DNA of 60,544 nucleotides, taken from contig JABDFM010000012.1 of NCBI GenBank assembly GCA_013286565.1, positions 1 through 60,544 of the forward strand. The letters run 5' to 3'. The stretch's first letter is position 1. Each line of letters starts with the position of its first letter. A program made the translations under genes and the position numbers. Shown here piece by piece: positions 17,027 through 26,082 of the stretch. The notes beneath the pieces were generated by a model. It searched no databases. It saw only the letters and a program-made list of their open reading frames with translations, and was not told the DNA's origin. The stretch is from Bacteroidota bacterium (GTDB lineage Bacteria > Bacteroidota > Bacteroidia > Sphingobacteriales > Sphingobacteriaceae).

Positions 17027-20000
17027 TTAATTTTTTACTTTAACCGGGAACGGCGGCCTTACCGGCTCTGTCTGCGGATTTTGCTGTAACTCTTTCAAAG
17101 CAACTTCTATTGCTTTTTCCAGTTGCGGATCTTTGCCGTTGATTACATCAGAAGGTGTTTGCTCCACTTCGATATCCGGTGGAATACCCACATTTTCAAC
17201 GATAAAGCCGTCTTTTGTCCAGATGCCCAGGTTTGGCGCTGTTACGTCGCCGCCATCAATAAACTCAGGGTAGCCTAATATGCCAACTAACCCGCCCCAG
17301 GTGCGTTTACCCACTAAGGTACCCACTTTAAATTTCCTGAACATCCAGGGCAGCATATCGCCGCCCGAGCCTGCTGTTTCATCCGTGATCATCACTTTTG
17401 GACCTTGTATGGATGCGGATGGTGTTTTCAGGTCCTTGCCATAGCGCATGTGCCAATAGGACTGGTAAGGGTTCAATAATAAATTGATGTAATAATCGGC
17501 AAGCAGCCCGCCGCCATTAAAACGTTCATCCACTATGATGGCCTTGCGATTGGCCTGCGGATAAAAATAGCGTTTAAAATATTCGTGCCCTTCTCCGGCA
17601 GTGTTAGGTACATAAACATAAGCTACCTGTCCATGCGTTGCCTCTGTAACCTTGCGCATATTGTTTTCAACCCAATCACGATTTCTAAGGGCATATTCAT
17701 TGGCAACCGGTACTACTTTAACCACTCTCGAGCCTTCGTAATTTGGGTTAGGGCCAATGGTCAATTCAACAATTTTATCCGCTGTATCCTCAAAGTATTG
17801 ATAAATATTATCGGTGGCGGATACATTTGTTCCGTTAACCGCTAATAAATAATCGCCCTCTTTTGCATTAACGCCGGGCTCTGTTAAAGGTGATCGAAGA
17901 TCGGGTGTCCAGTTTAGTCCGCCGTATATTTTTTTGAAGCGAAAGCGATTGTTTGCCAATTCATAATCCACCCCTAATAAACCCCCGTGTATCATTTTAG
18001 CGTTGTATAAACGGTCTCCAAAATTTTCTACCCGGTGATGGCCAACCGATAATTCACTGCACATCCATTGTATCAGCAGGTTAAGATCACTACGGCAAGA
18101 AAGGTCGGGAAGAAAAACCGCGTACTTCTTTTTCATAGCGGCCCAGTTAACGCCGTGCATACCCGGATCATAAAAATAATCGCGGTTAACCCTCCAGGCT
18201 TCATCAAACATATTGGCCCACTCAACCGGCGGATCAATTTTTACTTCTATGGCCTCTGTATTGACCATGCCCTTGCCGGGTTCAGGTTTATCACCAGCAG
18301 ATGAGACGATCCATTTACCACCACTTGAGAATAACATCTTTTTACCATCGGCTGTAAGCACATAACCATTCATGTCGGTTACTTCGCTATCTGCGCGTTT
18401 TTTAAAGCTGTATTTATGCATCACCTGGGGGCCATCACTACTAACAATATAAAGCAGGTCGCCGTTATTATCAACGCCTAACTGGGTGTAATTACCCGCC
18501 TTAACCGGGATATTTATGATTCTGTCACGTATGTCATCCCAATCAATTTTAAGGTCTTTGTCTTCAGCAGCCTCTTTTTTATCGGCAGGTTTTTGTGGGG
18601 CTTCCGTTTTAGCTGCTTCTTCATCATTTTCTTTAGCAAACGGCGAGATGGTATTTTTTTGAAGCGTGACCAGGTAGATAGAATTGGTTTTCCTGTAATC
18701 AATGCTCGACTGATCAAACCAGTTAATTACCGGCCCCGCATCGGTTGACGCAAAGAAGTAGAGAAATTTACCATCGCGGTCAAATTTTGGTTCGGAAGCA
18801 TCACTTAGCCCATCTGTAACCGGGAATGATCTGTGTTGCGCCAGCGAGTAAAGATAAACCTGCTGAAATTGCGTGTTCAACACTTTTGTGTAAGCGACCC
18901 ATTTGCTATCACCCGACCAATCGTTCGCAATATCGCGGAATGGGCCCGGCGTATAGATCTCGTCCGCGTCAACTTTGGTAATAGCGCCGGAGGCTACATC
19001 CAATACGTACAATGTACGACCGTTGTCAACAAAATTGACCTTTTTGCCATCAGGCGACCATTTGATATAGGCATAAAAGCCAGAACCGTTCAAGCTGAAT
19101 ATTTTAGGTTCGCCCTTGCCATCCTGTGATTTAATGTATAACTGGTACTCGCCGGAGGCATCAGAAAAATAGGCGATGGATTTACCGTCAGGCGACCATG
19201 CAGGAAATTTTTCATGCGCACCGGTTGTCTGGGTCAGGTTGCGGGGATCACCTTTTTCGGCGGGTGACGTGATGATATCGCCCCTGAAATCAAATACCAC
19301 GCGCGACCCTGAGGGCGAAATGTCTGCCCAGCGGATATAATTAGCGCCTTTTACAAATCGCGGTCTTAGTTCGAGCAGATCGGCTGCTATCCCTATGGTT
19401 AATTTTTTAGCTGAACCTGTAGCCGGATCAAAAATATGCAGGTACCCGGCCTGTTCAAATGCGATCTTACCATCGCCGCCGGTTGCATACAGCACCGGGA
19501 AATCTTTAAAATCAGTTAATTGTTTTATCTCTTTGGAGGCGACGTCATAGCTGAATAAATTAAACTCGCCGTTCCTATCGCTCCTGAAATATACTTTGTT
19601 GCCCATCCAGATAGGTTGGGTATCGTTGCAGCCGCCCTCGGGTTGGGTGATCTTCGTTACTGATTTATCAGCAAATGAAAAAAGCAGGATATTGGTAATC
19701 ATACCGCCCCGGTAATGTTTCCATTCCTTAAACGCTTCTGGCAGTGGGGTGTAGGCCATCCATTTACCATCAGGCGAGTAGGTTGCATGGTAGGCATTGG
19801 GTATCTCCAGCCTGGTTTCATTCCCTCCGGTAACAGGCACGGTAAATAGCTGGGCATAACGGTTGGTAAAAACTGTTCGTTGTGAAGCAAACAGTACCGA
19901 TTTGCCATCAGGTGTAAAACCCCTTACCCCATCAGCTGCAGGGTGCCAGGTGAGCCTTTTTGGGATGCCCCCTTCAACAGGGATCACATATACATCTACG

Positions 20001-20275
20001 TTGCCGTCATACTGGGCGCTAAAAGCAATCAGCTTTCCATCAGGGGAAAAGAAAGGACTTGATTCGATCCCTTCATCAACGGTAAGTCTGCGTGGCTGTG
20101 AACCATCGGTATTGGCAACCCATAGGTCTTCGGCATAAATAAATGCGATGCGCCCATTGCTGATAGCAGGCTGCGACAGCATACGGGTATCTTTTGTATC
20201 AATTGAAAATGCTGCAAAAGGCAATACTAATAGCGCAGCCAGTAGTATTTTAAACGATAAGTTTAAATTCTTCAT
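17027..20275 (-). CDS. Tricorn-like S41-family protease
   Basis: Large exported protease related to archaeal tricorn, 1082 residues. A signal peptide is visible (LLAALLVLPFAAFS). Residues about 30-330 and 335-680 are two beta-propellers with repeated SPDGK(L/W/S)-type WD40/TolB-like blades (for example FSPDGKLIAFSAQ, WSPDGKSIAYFSD). Next come a charged linker (TEAPQKPADKKEAAEDKD), the C1 helical region, a PDZ domain (GDYLLAVNGTNVSATDN) and the S41 catalytic domain with DETAGSGGDMLPWMFRK, whose Ser is the likely nucleophile near residue 965. Members trim peptides; the periplasmic role here is inferred from the signal peptide. Confidence 0.93.
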   Translation of the reverse strand: MKNLNLSFKILLAALLVLPFAAFSIDTKDTRMLSQPAISNGRIAFIYAEDLWVANTDGSQPRRLTVDEGIESSPFFSPDGKLIAFSAQYDGNVDVYVIPVEGGIPKRLTWHPAADGVRGFTPDGKSVLFASQRTVFTNRYAQLFTVPVTGGNETRLEIPNAYHATYSPDGKWMAYTPLPEAFKEWKHYRGGMITNILLFSFADKSVTKITQPEGGCNDTQPIWMGNKVYFRSDRNGEFNLFSYDVASKEIKQLTDFKDFPVLYATGGDGKIAFEQAGYLHIFDPATGSAKKLTIGIAADLLELRPRFVKGANYIRWADISPSGSRVVFDFRGDIITSPAEKGDPRNLTQTTGAHEKFPAWSPDGKSIAYFSDASGEYQLYIKSQDGKGEPKIFSLNGSGFYAYIKWSPDGKKVNFVDNGRTLYVLDVASGAITKVDADEIYTPGPFRDIANDWSGDSKWVAYTKVLNTQFQQVYLYSLAQHRSFPVTDGLSDASEPKFDRDGKFLYFFASTDAGPVINWFDQSSIDYRKTNSIYLVTLQKNTISPFAKENDEEAAKTEAPQKPADKKEAAEDKDLKIDWDDIRDRIINIPVKAGNYTQLGVDNNGDLLYIVSSDGPQVMHKYSFKKRADSEVTDMNGYVLTADGKKMLFSSGGKWIVSSAGDKPEPGKGMVNTEAIEVKIDPPVEWANMFDEAWRVNRDYFYDPGMHGVNWAAMKKKYAVFLPDLSCRSDLNLLIQWMCSELSVGHHRVENFGDRLYNAKMIHGGLLGVDYELANNRFRFKKIYGGLNWTPDLRSPLTEPGVNAKEGDYLLAVNGTNVSATDNIYQYFEDTADKIVELTIGPNPNYEGSRVVKVVPVANEYALRNRDWVENNMRKVTEATHGQVAYVYVPNTAGEGHEYFKRYFYPQANRKAIIVDERFNGGGLLADYYINLLLNPYQSYWHMRYGKDLKTPSASIQGPKVMITDETAGSGGDMLPWMFRKFKVGTLVGKRTWGGLVGILGYPEFIDGGDVTAPNLGIWTKDGFIVENVGIPPDIEVEQTPSDVINGKDPQLEKAIEVALKELQQNPQTEPVRPPFPVKVKN

Positions 20276-20437
20276 GATGGTTTAGTTATGAACAGCTAAA
20301 TATTGAAATCGGGATTGAAATTAGAAATTTTTACGGGCAACAATGAAGAGCCGGGTAAATAAATTTCACATCAAAACAATTTGACCTGACAGTGATCAAG
20401 GTTTATATACAAATTTACGAAAAGGGATTGAGTAAAG

Positions 20438-20459
20438 TACTGACACCGTTTTGTCAGTA
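20438..20459. promoter_or_regulatory. 8-bp inverted repeat upstream of the toxin-antitoxin operon
   Basis: TACTGACA CCGTTT TGTCAGTA, a perfect dyad about 90 bases before the antitoxin start and 58 bases before its -33 box. It could be an operator or a small terminator of an unannotated upstream transcript. No T-run follows, so an operator is more likely. Confidence 0.35.
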
Positions 20460-20515
20460 ATATTAAACGGTATCTGGAACACAATAACAGAAGGACTTTC
20501 CGGTTTTCTGTATAA

Positions 20516-20544
20516 TTGTTATTAAAGAATATTTTGTAATTTTG
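20516..20544 (+). promoter_or_regulatory. Promoter of the toxin-antitoxin operon
   Basis: TTG at 20516-20518, an 18-base spacer, and TAATTTTG (exact TAnnTTTG) at 20537-20544. The ATG follows only five bases later, so the transcript would be leaderless or nearly so. Confidence 0.55.
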
Positions 20545-20549
20545 ATATT

Positions 20550-20798
20550 ATGACGAGGCTAACAGTAGATATCGATAACAGCAGATCAGAAAAGGTAGTT
20601 TTAGAAGTATTTAAAGCTTTGGGACTTAACTATGAAGTTGAATATACCGGGAACACGACCGGCACTGAAAAACCTTTGAATAAAGCTGAACTGGCAATGT
20701 ATAAGCGGTTAAAAAAATCTTTTGAACAAATTAAACTGCACCAGGAAGGCAAAATCAAACTCAAAACTATCGAGGAAGTTTTAGCCGAATTATCTTAA
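20550..20798 (+). CDS. Putative antitoxin of a RelE/ParE-type module
   Basis: 82-residue protein that I do not recognise by sequence; the role comes from context. It sits one base ahead of a RelE/ParE-like toxin gene, the usual antitoxin-first order. The C-terminus is strongly charged and helical (LAMYKRLKKSFEQIKLHQEG, then LKTIEEVLAEL), typical of the toxin-wrapping part of antitoxins. The N-terminus (TRLTVDIDNSRSEKVVLEVF) is beta-like and may be the dimer or DNA-binding part. Confidence 0.72.
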   Translation: MTRLTVDIDNSRSEKVVLEVFKALGLNYEVEYTGNTTGTEKPLNKAELAMYKRLKKSFEQIKLHQEGKIKLKTIEEVLAELS

Positions 20799-20799
20799 C

Positions 20800-21132
20800 G
20801 TGGCGATTACAGTTATACCCACAGATGGCTTTATCAAAGAGCTAAAGCGCATTTCTAAAAAACATCCAGGCATTTTATCTGACATTACTAAACTATCAGC
20901 AAAGCTTAAGGAAAATCCGGCAACAGGTACCGACCTGGGACATAATGTTTACAAAATCAGGTTAGCTATTTCAGGAACAAATAAAGGAAAATCTGGCGGG
21001 GCAAGAATTATCACCTGTGTTGTATTGGTACGTGAAATTATTTTCCTTGCGGAAATCTATTTGAAAAATGAAAATGATACGGTTGATGTAAACCTTGTTG
21101 TTCAACGATTGAAAGATTCGGGATTAATTTGA
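20800..21132 (+). CDS. RelE/ParE-family toxin
   Basis: 110-residue protein with the RelE/ParE fold: an N-terminal helical pair (FIKELKRISKKHPGILSDITKLS), then the strands NVYKIRLAI, GKSGGARIITCVV and IIFLAEIYLKNEND. The K-S-G-G-A-R-(I/V) and (L)-x-x-I-Y-x-K/D patterns are standard for this family, whose members cleave ribosome-bound mRNA or block gyrase; which one applies cannot be told. GTG start at 20800, one base after the antitoxin stop. Followed by 125 bases without a gene, containing only weak dyads. Confidence 0.82.
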   Translation: MAITVIPTDGFIKELKRISKKHPGILSDITKLSAKLKENPATGTDLGHNVYKIRLAISGTNKGKSGGARIITCVVLVREIIFLAEIYLKNENDTVDVNLVVQRLKDSGLI

Positions 21133-21257
21133 AATAAAATCAGGCTTAGAAGTTTATACAAATAACTACACCACTATTAGTAGTTGATGTTTATTAACTA
21201 TAGTGACGTTCTCCATCTTTTCTCAAAAAGAAAAAAAATTGCCATGAATGATTGCCG

Positions 21258-22394
21258 TTAAGCACTTACCAAACACAATTCTTTAAGCTTAGCAACAGTA
21301 TAATCTACTTCCTGTTTTGTGTTATATTTTGAGAATGAGAAGCGTACGGATGGGCGTGTCGGATCGCCGCCAATTGCGGTGAGCACATGCGAACCAATAT
21401 CTGTACCCGAACTGCAGGCACTGCCGCCCGATGCAGATATCCCGGCAATATCCAGGTTAAATAATAGCATATCGGCCATGTCGCTGCATGGGAAGGATGC
21501 GTTCAACACGGTGTACAAACTTTTAGCCGGATCGGTCTCACCATTAAAATCAATTCCATAGATATTTTCTTTCAGTTGATCGATCATATAGGATTTTAAG
21601 CCTTGTATGTGAGTATGGGTTTGCTCCATGTTAGCATAAGCTATTTCAAGTGCTTTTGCTAAACCTACAATGCCATAAATATTTTCGGTACCGCCGCGCA
21701 TATTGCGCTCCTGCGCGCCGCCATAAATAAATGGCTTAATTTTCATACGATGATTTACGTGCAAAAAACCGATACCCTTTGGGCCGTGGAACTTGTGGGC
21801 GGCACAGGCTATAAAATGCACTTTCAGTTTACTCAGATCATGCTGATAGTGCCCGATGGTTTGCACTGTATCAGAATGGTAAATGGCATTATAATGCTCG
21901 CAAAGCTCGCCGATACGTTCTATGTCGCTAATGGTGCCCAACTCATTATTGGCGTGCATCAACGATACAAAACTGCGCTCATTGCTTTTTAAAAGATCTT
22001 CCAGGTGATTGTGATCAACGTTACCTTTCGTATCAACATCAACAAAGCTTAATTTGATCAATCCTGCTTTTTGCATCGACTCCAGGGTATGAATAACCGC
22101 ATGGTGCTCCAAACGACTGGTAATGGCGTGTTTTACCTGGTTATCGATTATACCGCACCTGATGGCTGTATTATCAGCCTCAGTACCACCCGAAGTAAAG
22201 AACAACTCAGAAGGGGAGGTGTGCAGCAGATTAGCGATCGTTTTACGGGATCTTTCAATCAGCGCCCTTGCCTCGCGACCGTGCGCATGTATAGACGAAG
22301 GATTACCATATTGGTTCTCCATCACTTTATACATTTCTTTTAAAACCTCCGGGTCAATAGGGGTGGTGGCAGCATTATCTAAGTAAACACGCAT
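21258..22394 (-). CDS. Cysteine desulfurase (NifS/IscS family)
   Basis: PLP enzyme that takes sulfur from cysteine for Fe-S clusters or thio-modification. The 378-residue protein has LDNAATTP at the start, the nucleotide-cofactor-facing TSGGTEADN, the PLP Lys in CAAHKFHGPKGIGF (about residue 200), RGGTEN, and the sulfur-carrying Cys in SGGSACSSGTDIGSHVL (about residue 325). The short Cys loop with SGSAC-like text is of the NifS/IscS class. The GlmM-type gene lies 56 bases upstream on the same strand. No iscU or other suf/isc genes are nearby, so tRNA thiolation is as possible as cluster assembly. Confidence 0.93.
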   Translation of the reverse strand: MRVYLDNAATTPIDPEVLKEMYKVMENQYGNPSSIHAHGREARALIERSRKTIANLLHTSPSELFFTSGGTEADNTAIRCGIIDNQVKHAITSRLEHHAVIHTLESMQKAGLIKLSFVDVDTKGNVDHNHLEDLLKSNERSFVSLMHANNELGTISDIERIGELCEHYNAIYHSDTVQTIGHYQHDLSKLKVHFIACAAHKFHGPKGIGFLHVNHRMKIKPFIYGGAQERNMRGGTENIYGIVGLAKALEIAYANMEQTHTHIQGLKSYMIDQLKENIYGIDFNGETDPAKSLYTVLNASFPCSDMADMLLFNLDIAGISASGGSACSSGTDIGSHVLTAIGGDPTRPSVRFSFSKYNTKQEVDYTVAKLKELCLVSA

Positions 22395-22400
22395 GTTGAT

Positions 22401-22438
22401 ATAGTTAGTGAATGAGTGAATTAGTGAGTTATTGAATT
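22401..22438 (-). repeat. Single-armed GTTCATTAGT-type repeat
   Basis: AGTTAGTGAATGAGTGAATT followed by AGTGAGTTATTGAATTAAG is made of the same short words (TTAGTGA, GTGAATT) as the paired repeat at 27025-27149, but without a second arm. It fills most of the gap between the cysteine desulfurase and GlmM-type genes. Confidence 0.4.
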
Positions 22439-22450
22439 AAGACCAATAAA

Positions 22451-23842
22451 TCAATCGTTTAAATTTAAAATTTCCTTTATATCAGATATGATCTTATTAG
22501 CCAAATTATCCGCAACAGTTTCTGAATTTCCTTCGGAATAAATGCGGATAATAGGCTCGGTGTTTGAACGGCGCAAATGTACCCATTCTTTATCAAACTC
22601 TATTTTAAGGCCATCGATAGTTGAATGGGGCTGATTTTTATATTTTTCTTCCACCTTAAGCAGCAAAGCATCGATATCCATTTCAGGTGTTAGCGTAATT
22701 TTATTTTTTGATATAAAATAGCCCGGATAACTGCTTCTCAAATTAGAAATAGATTTGCCGTATTTAGCCAGGTGGGTCAAAAACAAAGCAATACCAACCA
22801 GTGCGTCACGACCATAGTGCAACTCGGGGTAGATCACTCCGCCATTGCCCTCGCCGCCTATAATGGCGTTGGTTTCTTTCATTTTGTTCACCACATTCAC
22901 TTCGCCAACAGCAGCTGCGAAATATTCGCCACCGGCACTTTCAGTCACATCGCGCAAGGCACGGGTTGATGACAGGTTGGAAACCGTATTGCCTTTTTTA
23001 TTTTTCAAAACATAGTCGGCAACAGCAACCAGGGTATATTCCTCACCGAACATATTGCCATCTTCGCAAACAAAACATAGGCGGTCAACATCCGGGTCGA
23101 CAGCTATACCGAGGTCGGCCCTGTTTTTTATCACTTCCTGTGATAAGGCGACCAGATTCTCGGGTAATGGTTCCGGGTTATGCGGAAAATTACCATCAGG
23201 CTCACAATAAAGCTGATGCACTGTTTTTACACCCAATGCTTCCAGTAAAGCAGGTACAAATATGCCCCCAGTTGAATTAACGCAATCAATTACCACATTA
23301 AAATTTGCTTTGGTAATGGCCGCAACATCCACCAGCGGCAATGCCAATACCTGGTCGATATGCTTTTGCAGATAAGTGTTATCAAGTGTAACACTACCCA
23401 GATCATTTACATCGGCATATTTAAAAGCGCTGTTTTCGGCAATTTCAAGTACTTCCTTGCCATCGGCATCATTGATGAACTCCCCTTTATGGTTAAGTAA
23501 TTTTAACGCGTTCCATTGCTTGGGGTTGTGGCTGGCAGTCAGTATGATACCGCCCGCAGCTTGTTCGCCGGTAACAGCTACTTCGACAGTTGGAGTGGTG
23601 GATAGGCCGAGGTCGATCACATCAATACCTAATCCCTGCAAAGTTCCGATCACCAGGTTGTTTACCATAGCGCCCGATACGCGTGCATCACGCCCGATCA
23701 CGATCTTTTTAATACCTGAATTTTTGATTGCCCATGTACCATAGGCTGAAGTGAATTTTACGATATCCAATGGCGTTAAGCCATCACCAACAGCACCGCC
23801 GATGGTGCCCCTTATCCCGGAAATTGATTTTATTAGCGTCAA
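22451..23842 (-). CDS. glmM: Phosphoglucosamine mutase-type hexose phosphomutase
   Basis: Alpha-D-phosphohexomutase, probably converting glucosamine 6-phosphate to glucosamine 1-phosphate for cell-wall precursors. The 463-residue protein opens with SISGIRGTIGG (phosphate contact) and has IILTASHNPKQWNALKLLN with the phosphorylated Ser (about residue 103), the metal loop DPDVDRLCF, the sugar loop GEGNGGVIYPELHYGRDA and RRSNTEPIIRIYSE, which binds phosphate. Family members with other hexose preferences exist, so the symbol is probable rather than certain. The start is a TTG; MTLIKSISG is the standard N-terminus and no ATG fits. Confidence 0.88.
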   Translation of the reverse strand: MTLIKSISGIRGTIGGAVGDGLTPLDIVKFTSAYGTWAIKNSGIKKIVIGRDARVSGAMVNNLVIGTLQGLGIDVIDLGLSTTPTVEVAVTGEQAAGGIILTASHNPKQWNALKLLNHKGEFINDADGKEVLEIAENSAFKYADVNDLGSVTLDNTYLQKHIDQVLALPLVDVAAITKANFNVVIDCVNSTGGIFVPALLEALGVKTVHQLYCEPDGNFPHNPEPLPENLVALSQEVIKNRADLGIAVDPDVDRLCFVCEDGNMFGEEYTLVAVADYVLKNKKGNTVSNLSSTRALRDVTESAGGEYFAAAVGEVNVVNKMKETNAIIGGEGNGGVIYPELHYGRDALVGIALFLTHLAKYGKSISNLRSSYPGYFISKNKITLTPEMDIDALLLKVEEKYKNQPHSTIDGLKIEFDKEWVHLRRSNTEPIIRIYSEGNSETVADNLANKIISDIKEILNLND

Positions 23843-23862
23843 AATGTTTAATTATTTGTGGG

Positions 23863-23870
23863 CAAAATTA
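23863..23870 (-). promoter_or_regulatory. -7 element of the glmM-type gene
   Basis: TAATTTTG on the minus strand, an exact TAnnTTTG about 20 bases before the TTG start. No clear -33 TTG at the usual distance. Confidence 0.4.
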
Positions 23871-24018
23871 AGAATATTTGACTGATTGCCGAATAAAATC
23901 ACATTGTTTAAGCGTCATTTTATTGGCTATATTTACAGCTTCTGTATTAAACACGATTGTTGCAGGAATGGTTTTATAATCGGCGTATCCTTCTCCATGT
24001 TTAATATTTTATTGCGAA

Positions 24019-24588
24019 ATGCCCATGCTTGAACACCTGGTAGAGCTTGACCGCCATTTATTCTATTTTATTAACCACGATCTCAGCAATCCGTTTTTTG
24101 ATTGGCTGATGCCAATATTACGCAATGCCAGATTCTGGATTCCTTTGTATGTAATTATCCTGATCTTTTGCCTGTGGCGATATAAAAAGCAGGGCATCAT
24201 CATCATCGTATTGCTTGCCTTGTCTGCCGGATTTGCTGATTTTACCAGCGTTCATTTGGGAAAAAACACGTTTAAAAGGCTAAGGCCATGCCATGATCCC
24301 GTTGTCTCGCGAACGGAGGTTATCCGTGTACCCTGCGGCGGGATGTACAGCTTTCCATCCACCCATGCCTCCGATCATTTTGCTGCGGCTGCTTTTTTAA
24401 GCTTTGTATTTTTTAGAAAATGGCGATGGATATGGCTGGTGGCTTTTTTATGGGCAGGGTCAATTTGTTTTGCGCAGGTATATGTTGGTGTCCACTTTCC
24501 TTTTGATGTCACGGCAGGGGCCTTGTATGGTATCCTGGTGGGCTACTTATTCTATTTATTATTTAAAAAATTACAACCCGCTTTTTAA
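24019..24588 (+). CDS. PAP2-family membrane phosphatase
   Basis: Integral membrane acid phosphatase of 189 residues, likely acting on a lipid phosphate (undecaprenyl diphosphate or phosphatidylglycerol phosphate). The three-part PAP2 signature is present: KNTFKRLRPC (motif 1), PSTHASDHFAAAAF (motif 2, catalytic His), and VYVGVHFPFDVTAG (motif 3, nucleophile His). Five to six hydrophobic helices surround these. The PAP2 stop overlaps the next ATG (TAATG), so it is coupled to the ZIP transporter gene. Confidence 0.93.
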   Translation: MPMLEHLVELDRHLFYFINHDLSNPFFDWLMPILRNARFWIPLYVIILIFCLWRYKKQGIIIIVLLALSAGFADFTSVHLGKNTFKRLRPCHDPVVSRTEVIRVPCGGMYSFPSTHASDHFAAAAFLSFVFFRKWRWIWLVAFLWAGSICFAQVYVGVHFPFDVTAGALYGILVGYLFYLLFKKLQPAF

Positions 24589-25304
24589 TGGCACTCTGGA
24601 AAGTTATTGTATTATTCTTAGGCGCGTTTTCGGGCGGGATGTCTGTGTTTTTATTTAAGGGCGATAATCATAAAAATTTAAAGCTGGTATTGTCGTTCAG
24701 CGGGGCTTACCTGTTTGGCATTACGGTTTTGCATTTGATACCCGATGCTTATCACGGCAATGATAATTATGTGGGTGTGTTTATCCTGGCCGGTTTCCTG
24801 TTCCAGATCGTACTGGAACAATTTTCAGAAGGTATTGAGCATGGCCACATGCATAAGCCTGATCACGACCATATTGCTTTTCCCCTGGGTATCCTGGTGA
24901 GTTTGTGTATCCATGCCTTTTTAGAAGGTATGCCATTGGCAGAAGGGGGGCAAAATCAATTGGTCTGGGGAATTGCCCTTCACCACGTGCCTGCGGCATT
25001 TGCGCTGGCTACCGTGCTGCTTGCCAATAAGCAGACAAAAAGCAGAACCATATTTTTTGTCGTTCTATTTGCGATCATGGCGCCTGCCGGATATTTTTTC
25101 AGCAATACCCTGAGTACCGGTGGCATCGGCAATTTACAACAATACTACAGCCGGATAATGGGCGTAGTGATCGGGATATTCCTGCATATATCCACTACGA
25201 TCTTATTTGAATCAAGCTCAGATCATAAGTTTACCGTTCGTAAAATGGTAGCAGTGTTGATGGGGGTGGGGATCGCGTTACTGGCGTTTGTGAGTGAATT
25301 GTAG
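24588..25304 (+). CDS. ZIP-family divalent metal transporter
   Basis: Inner-membrane importer of Zn or other divalent metal, 238 residues. Helix IV/V metal residues are visible in SLCIHAFLEGMPLAEG (H-x-x-x-E-G) and GIALHHVPAAFALA (H-x-x-P), which define the ZIP binuclear site. A His-rich cytosolic loop (EGIEHGHMHKPDHDH) sits before them and probably handles metal. Translationally coupled to the PAP2 gene. No Zur-type box was recognised upstream. Confidence 0.92.
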   Translation: MALWKVIVLFLGAFSGGMSVFLFKGDNHKNLKLVLSFSGAYLFGITVLHLIPDAYHGNDNYVGVFILAGFLFQIVLEQFSEGIEHGHMHKPDHDHIAFPLGILVSLCIHAFLEGMPLAEGGQNQLVWGIALHHVPAAFALATVLLANKQTKSRTIFFVVLFAIMAPAGYFFSNTLSTGGIGNLQQYYSRIMGVVIGIFLHISTTILFESSSDHKFTVRKMVAVLMGVGIALLAFVSEL

Positions 25305-25306
25305 AG

Positions 25307-25437
25307 AGAAGGTGAAAGGGTAAAGGTTTTAAAACAGGCGTAAAGGTAAAAGGTAAAAGGCTTTTTTGAATTGAGGTGAAATTTTTTCTTGGATTTTAAT
25401 GGACAGTCACTGTTCTCCTTTTACCTCAAAATTACCC
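25307..25437. repeat. Purine-rich GGTAAAAGG intergenic inverted repeat, copy 2
   Basis: Left side AAGGTGAAAGGGTAAAGG and GTAAAGGTAAAAGGTAAAAG; right side TTCTCCTTTTACCTCAAAAT pairs with GGTAAAAGG on the left. It spans the whole gap between the convergent ZIP and MarR genes. Confidence 0.65.
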
Positions 25438-25881
25438 CCTCAACTTATCCAGCAGATCGCTCAAATTTTCGGCTTCTTCTTCGGTGAGGTGATCTTTAAA
25501 GATATCTTTGGCTTTAAATTCAGCATCTATTTTTGCAAGGATACTTAATCCCGTGTCGCTGATACGGATATCAACCGCACGGCGGTCCTGGTTATTGGTG
25601 CAGCGCGAAACCAATCCTTTCTGAACCAACCTGTCAACAATACGCGAAGCATCTGACATTTTATCAAGCATCCGTTCTTTTATCAAATTTACTGTGGCAG
25701 GCTTAGGATATTGCCCCCTTAATATACGAAGCGCATTAAATTGCTGCGATGTAAGGTTATGCTTTTCGAACTCGGCACGTAAAATGTTATTTAACCAGCC
25801 ATAGGTGTAATTAAGATTAATTACAGCCTTATGATAATTATCGTCAAATTTTGTGCTTTGTATTTCCTCTTCGATACGCAT
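25432..25881 (-). CDS. MarR-family transcriptional regulator
   Basis: 149-residue winged-helix regulator. The recognition region is KHNLTSQQFNALRILRGQYP, then ATVNLIKERMLDKMSDASRIVDRLVQKGLVSR, and the wing DRRAVDIRISDTGLSILA. These fit the MarR pattern with D-x-R in the wing. C-terminal helix EEEAENLSDLLDKLRG closes the dimer. The target is unknown; no divergent partner gene exists, and the upstream neighbours on the same strand are a DUF5522 protein and an MBL exonuclease. Confidence 0.93.
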   Translation of the reverse strand: MRIEEEIQSTKFDDNYHKAVINLNYTYGWLNNILRAEFEKHNLTSQQFNALRILRGQYPKPATVNLIKERMLDKMSDASRIVDRLVQKGLVSRCTNNQDRRAVDIRISDTGLSILAKIDAEFKAKDIFKDHLTEEEAENLSDLLDKLRG

Positions 25882-25920
25882 GTGCTTAGGAGCATTGGTG
25901 CTAAATGCAAATATGCTTAA

Positions 25921-26079
25921 TTATTTTTTAACCTGCTTTGTTTCTTTGGGTTTTCCAAAATCCCAGGGGCAATGCAGGCATTTGTTTTTGCAGCAGAAAC
26001 CTCTCTTCAGGTGATATTCCCTGGTAAAAACAAAATTGCCATCCTCGTTAATGTAATAGTCGATATTCTCTTGTAGCAT
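25921..26079 (-). CDS. DUF5522-type small cysteine-rich protein
   Basis: 52-residue protein. The translation is MLQENIDYYINEDGNFVF, then TREYHLKRGFCCKNKC, then LHCPWDFGKP and a Lys-rich end. CC-x3-C-x2-C is a likely small metal-binding knuckle (Cys29, Cys30, Cys34, Cys37). Wording H-L-K-R-G-x-C-C-x-x-x-C-x-H-C-P is the DUF5522 signature as I remember it. It begins three bases after the exonuclease stop, so they form an operon. Function unknown. Confidence 0.8.
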   Translation of the reverse strand: MLQENIDYYINEDGNFVFTREYHLKRGFCCKNKCLHCPWDFGKPKETKQVKK

Positions 26080-26082
26080 ACC

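Noticed and set aside
21150-21215. Weak dyads (AACTAC/GTAGTT, CACTAT/ATAGTG) after the toxin gene
   Set aside because: Short, imperfect and overlapping; no T-run, so not called as a terminator.
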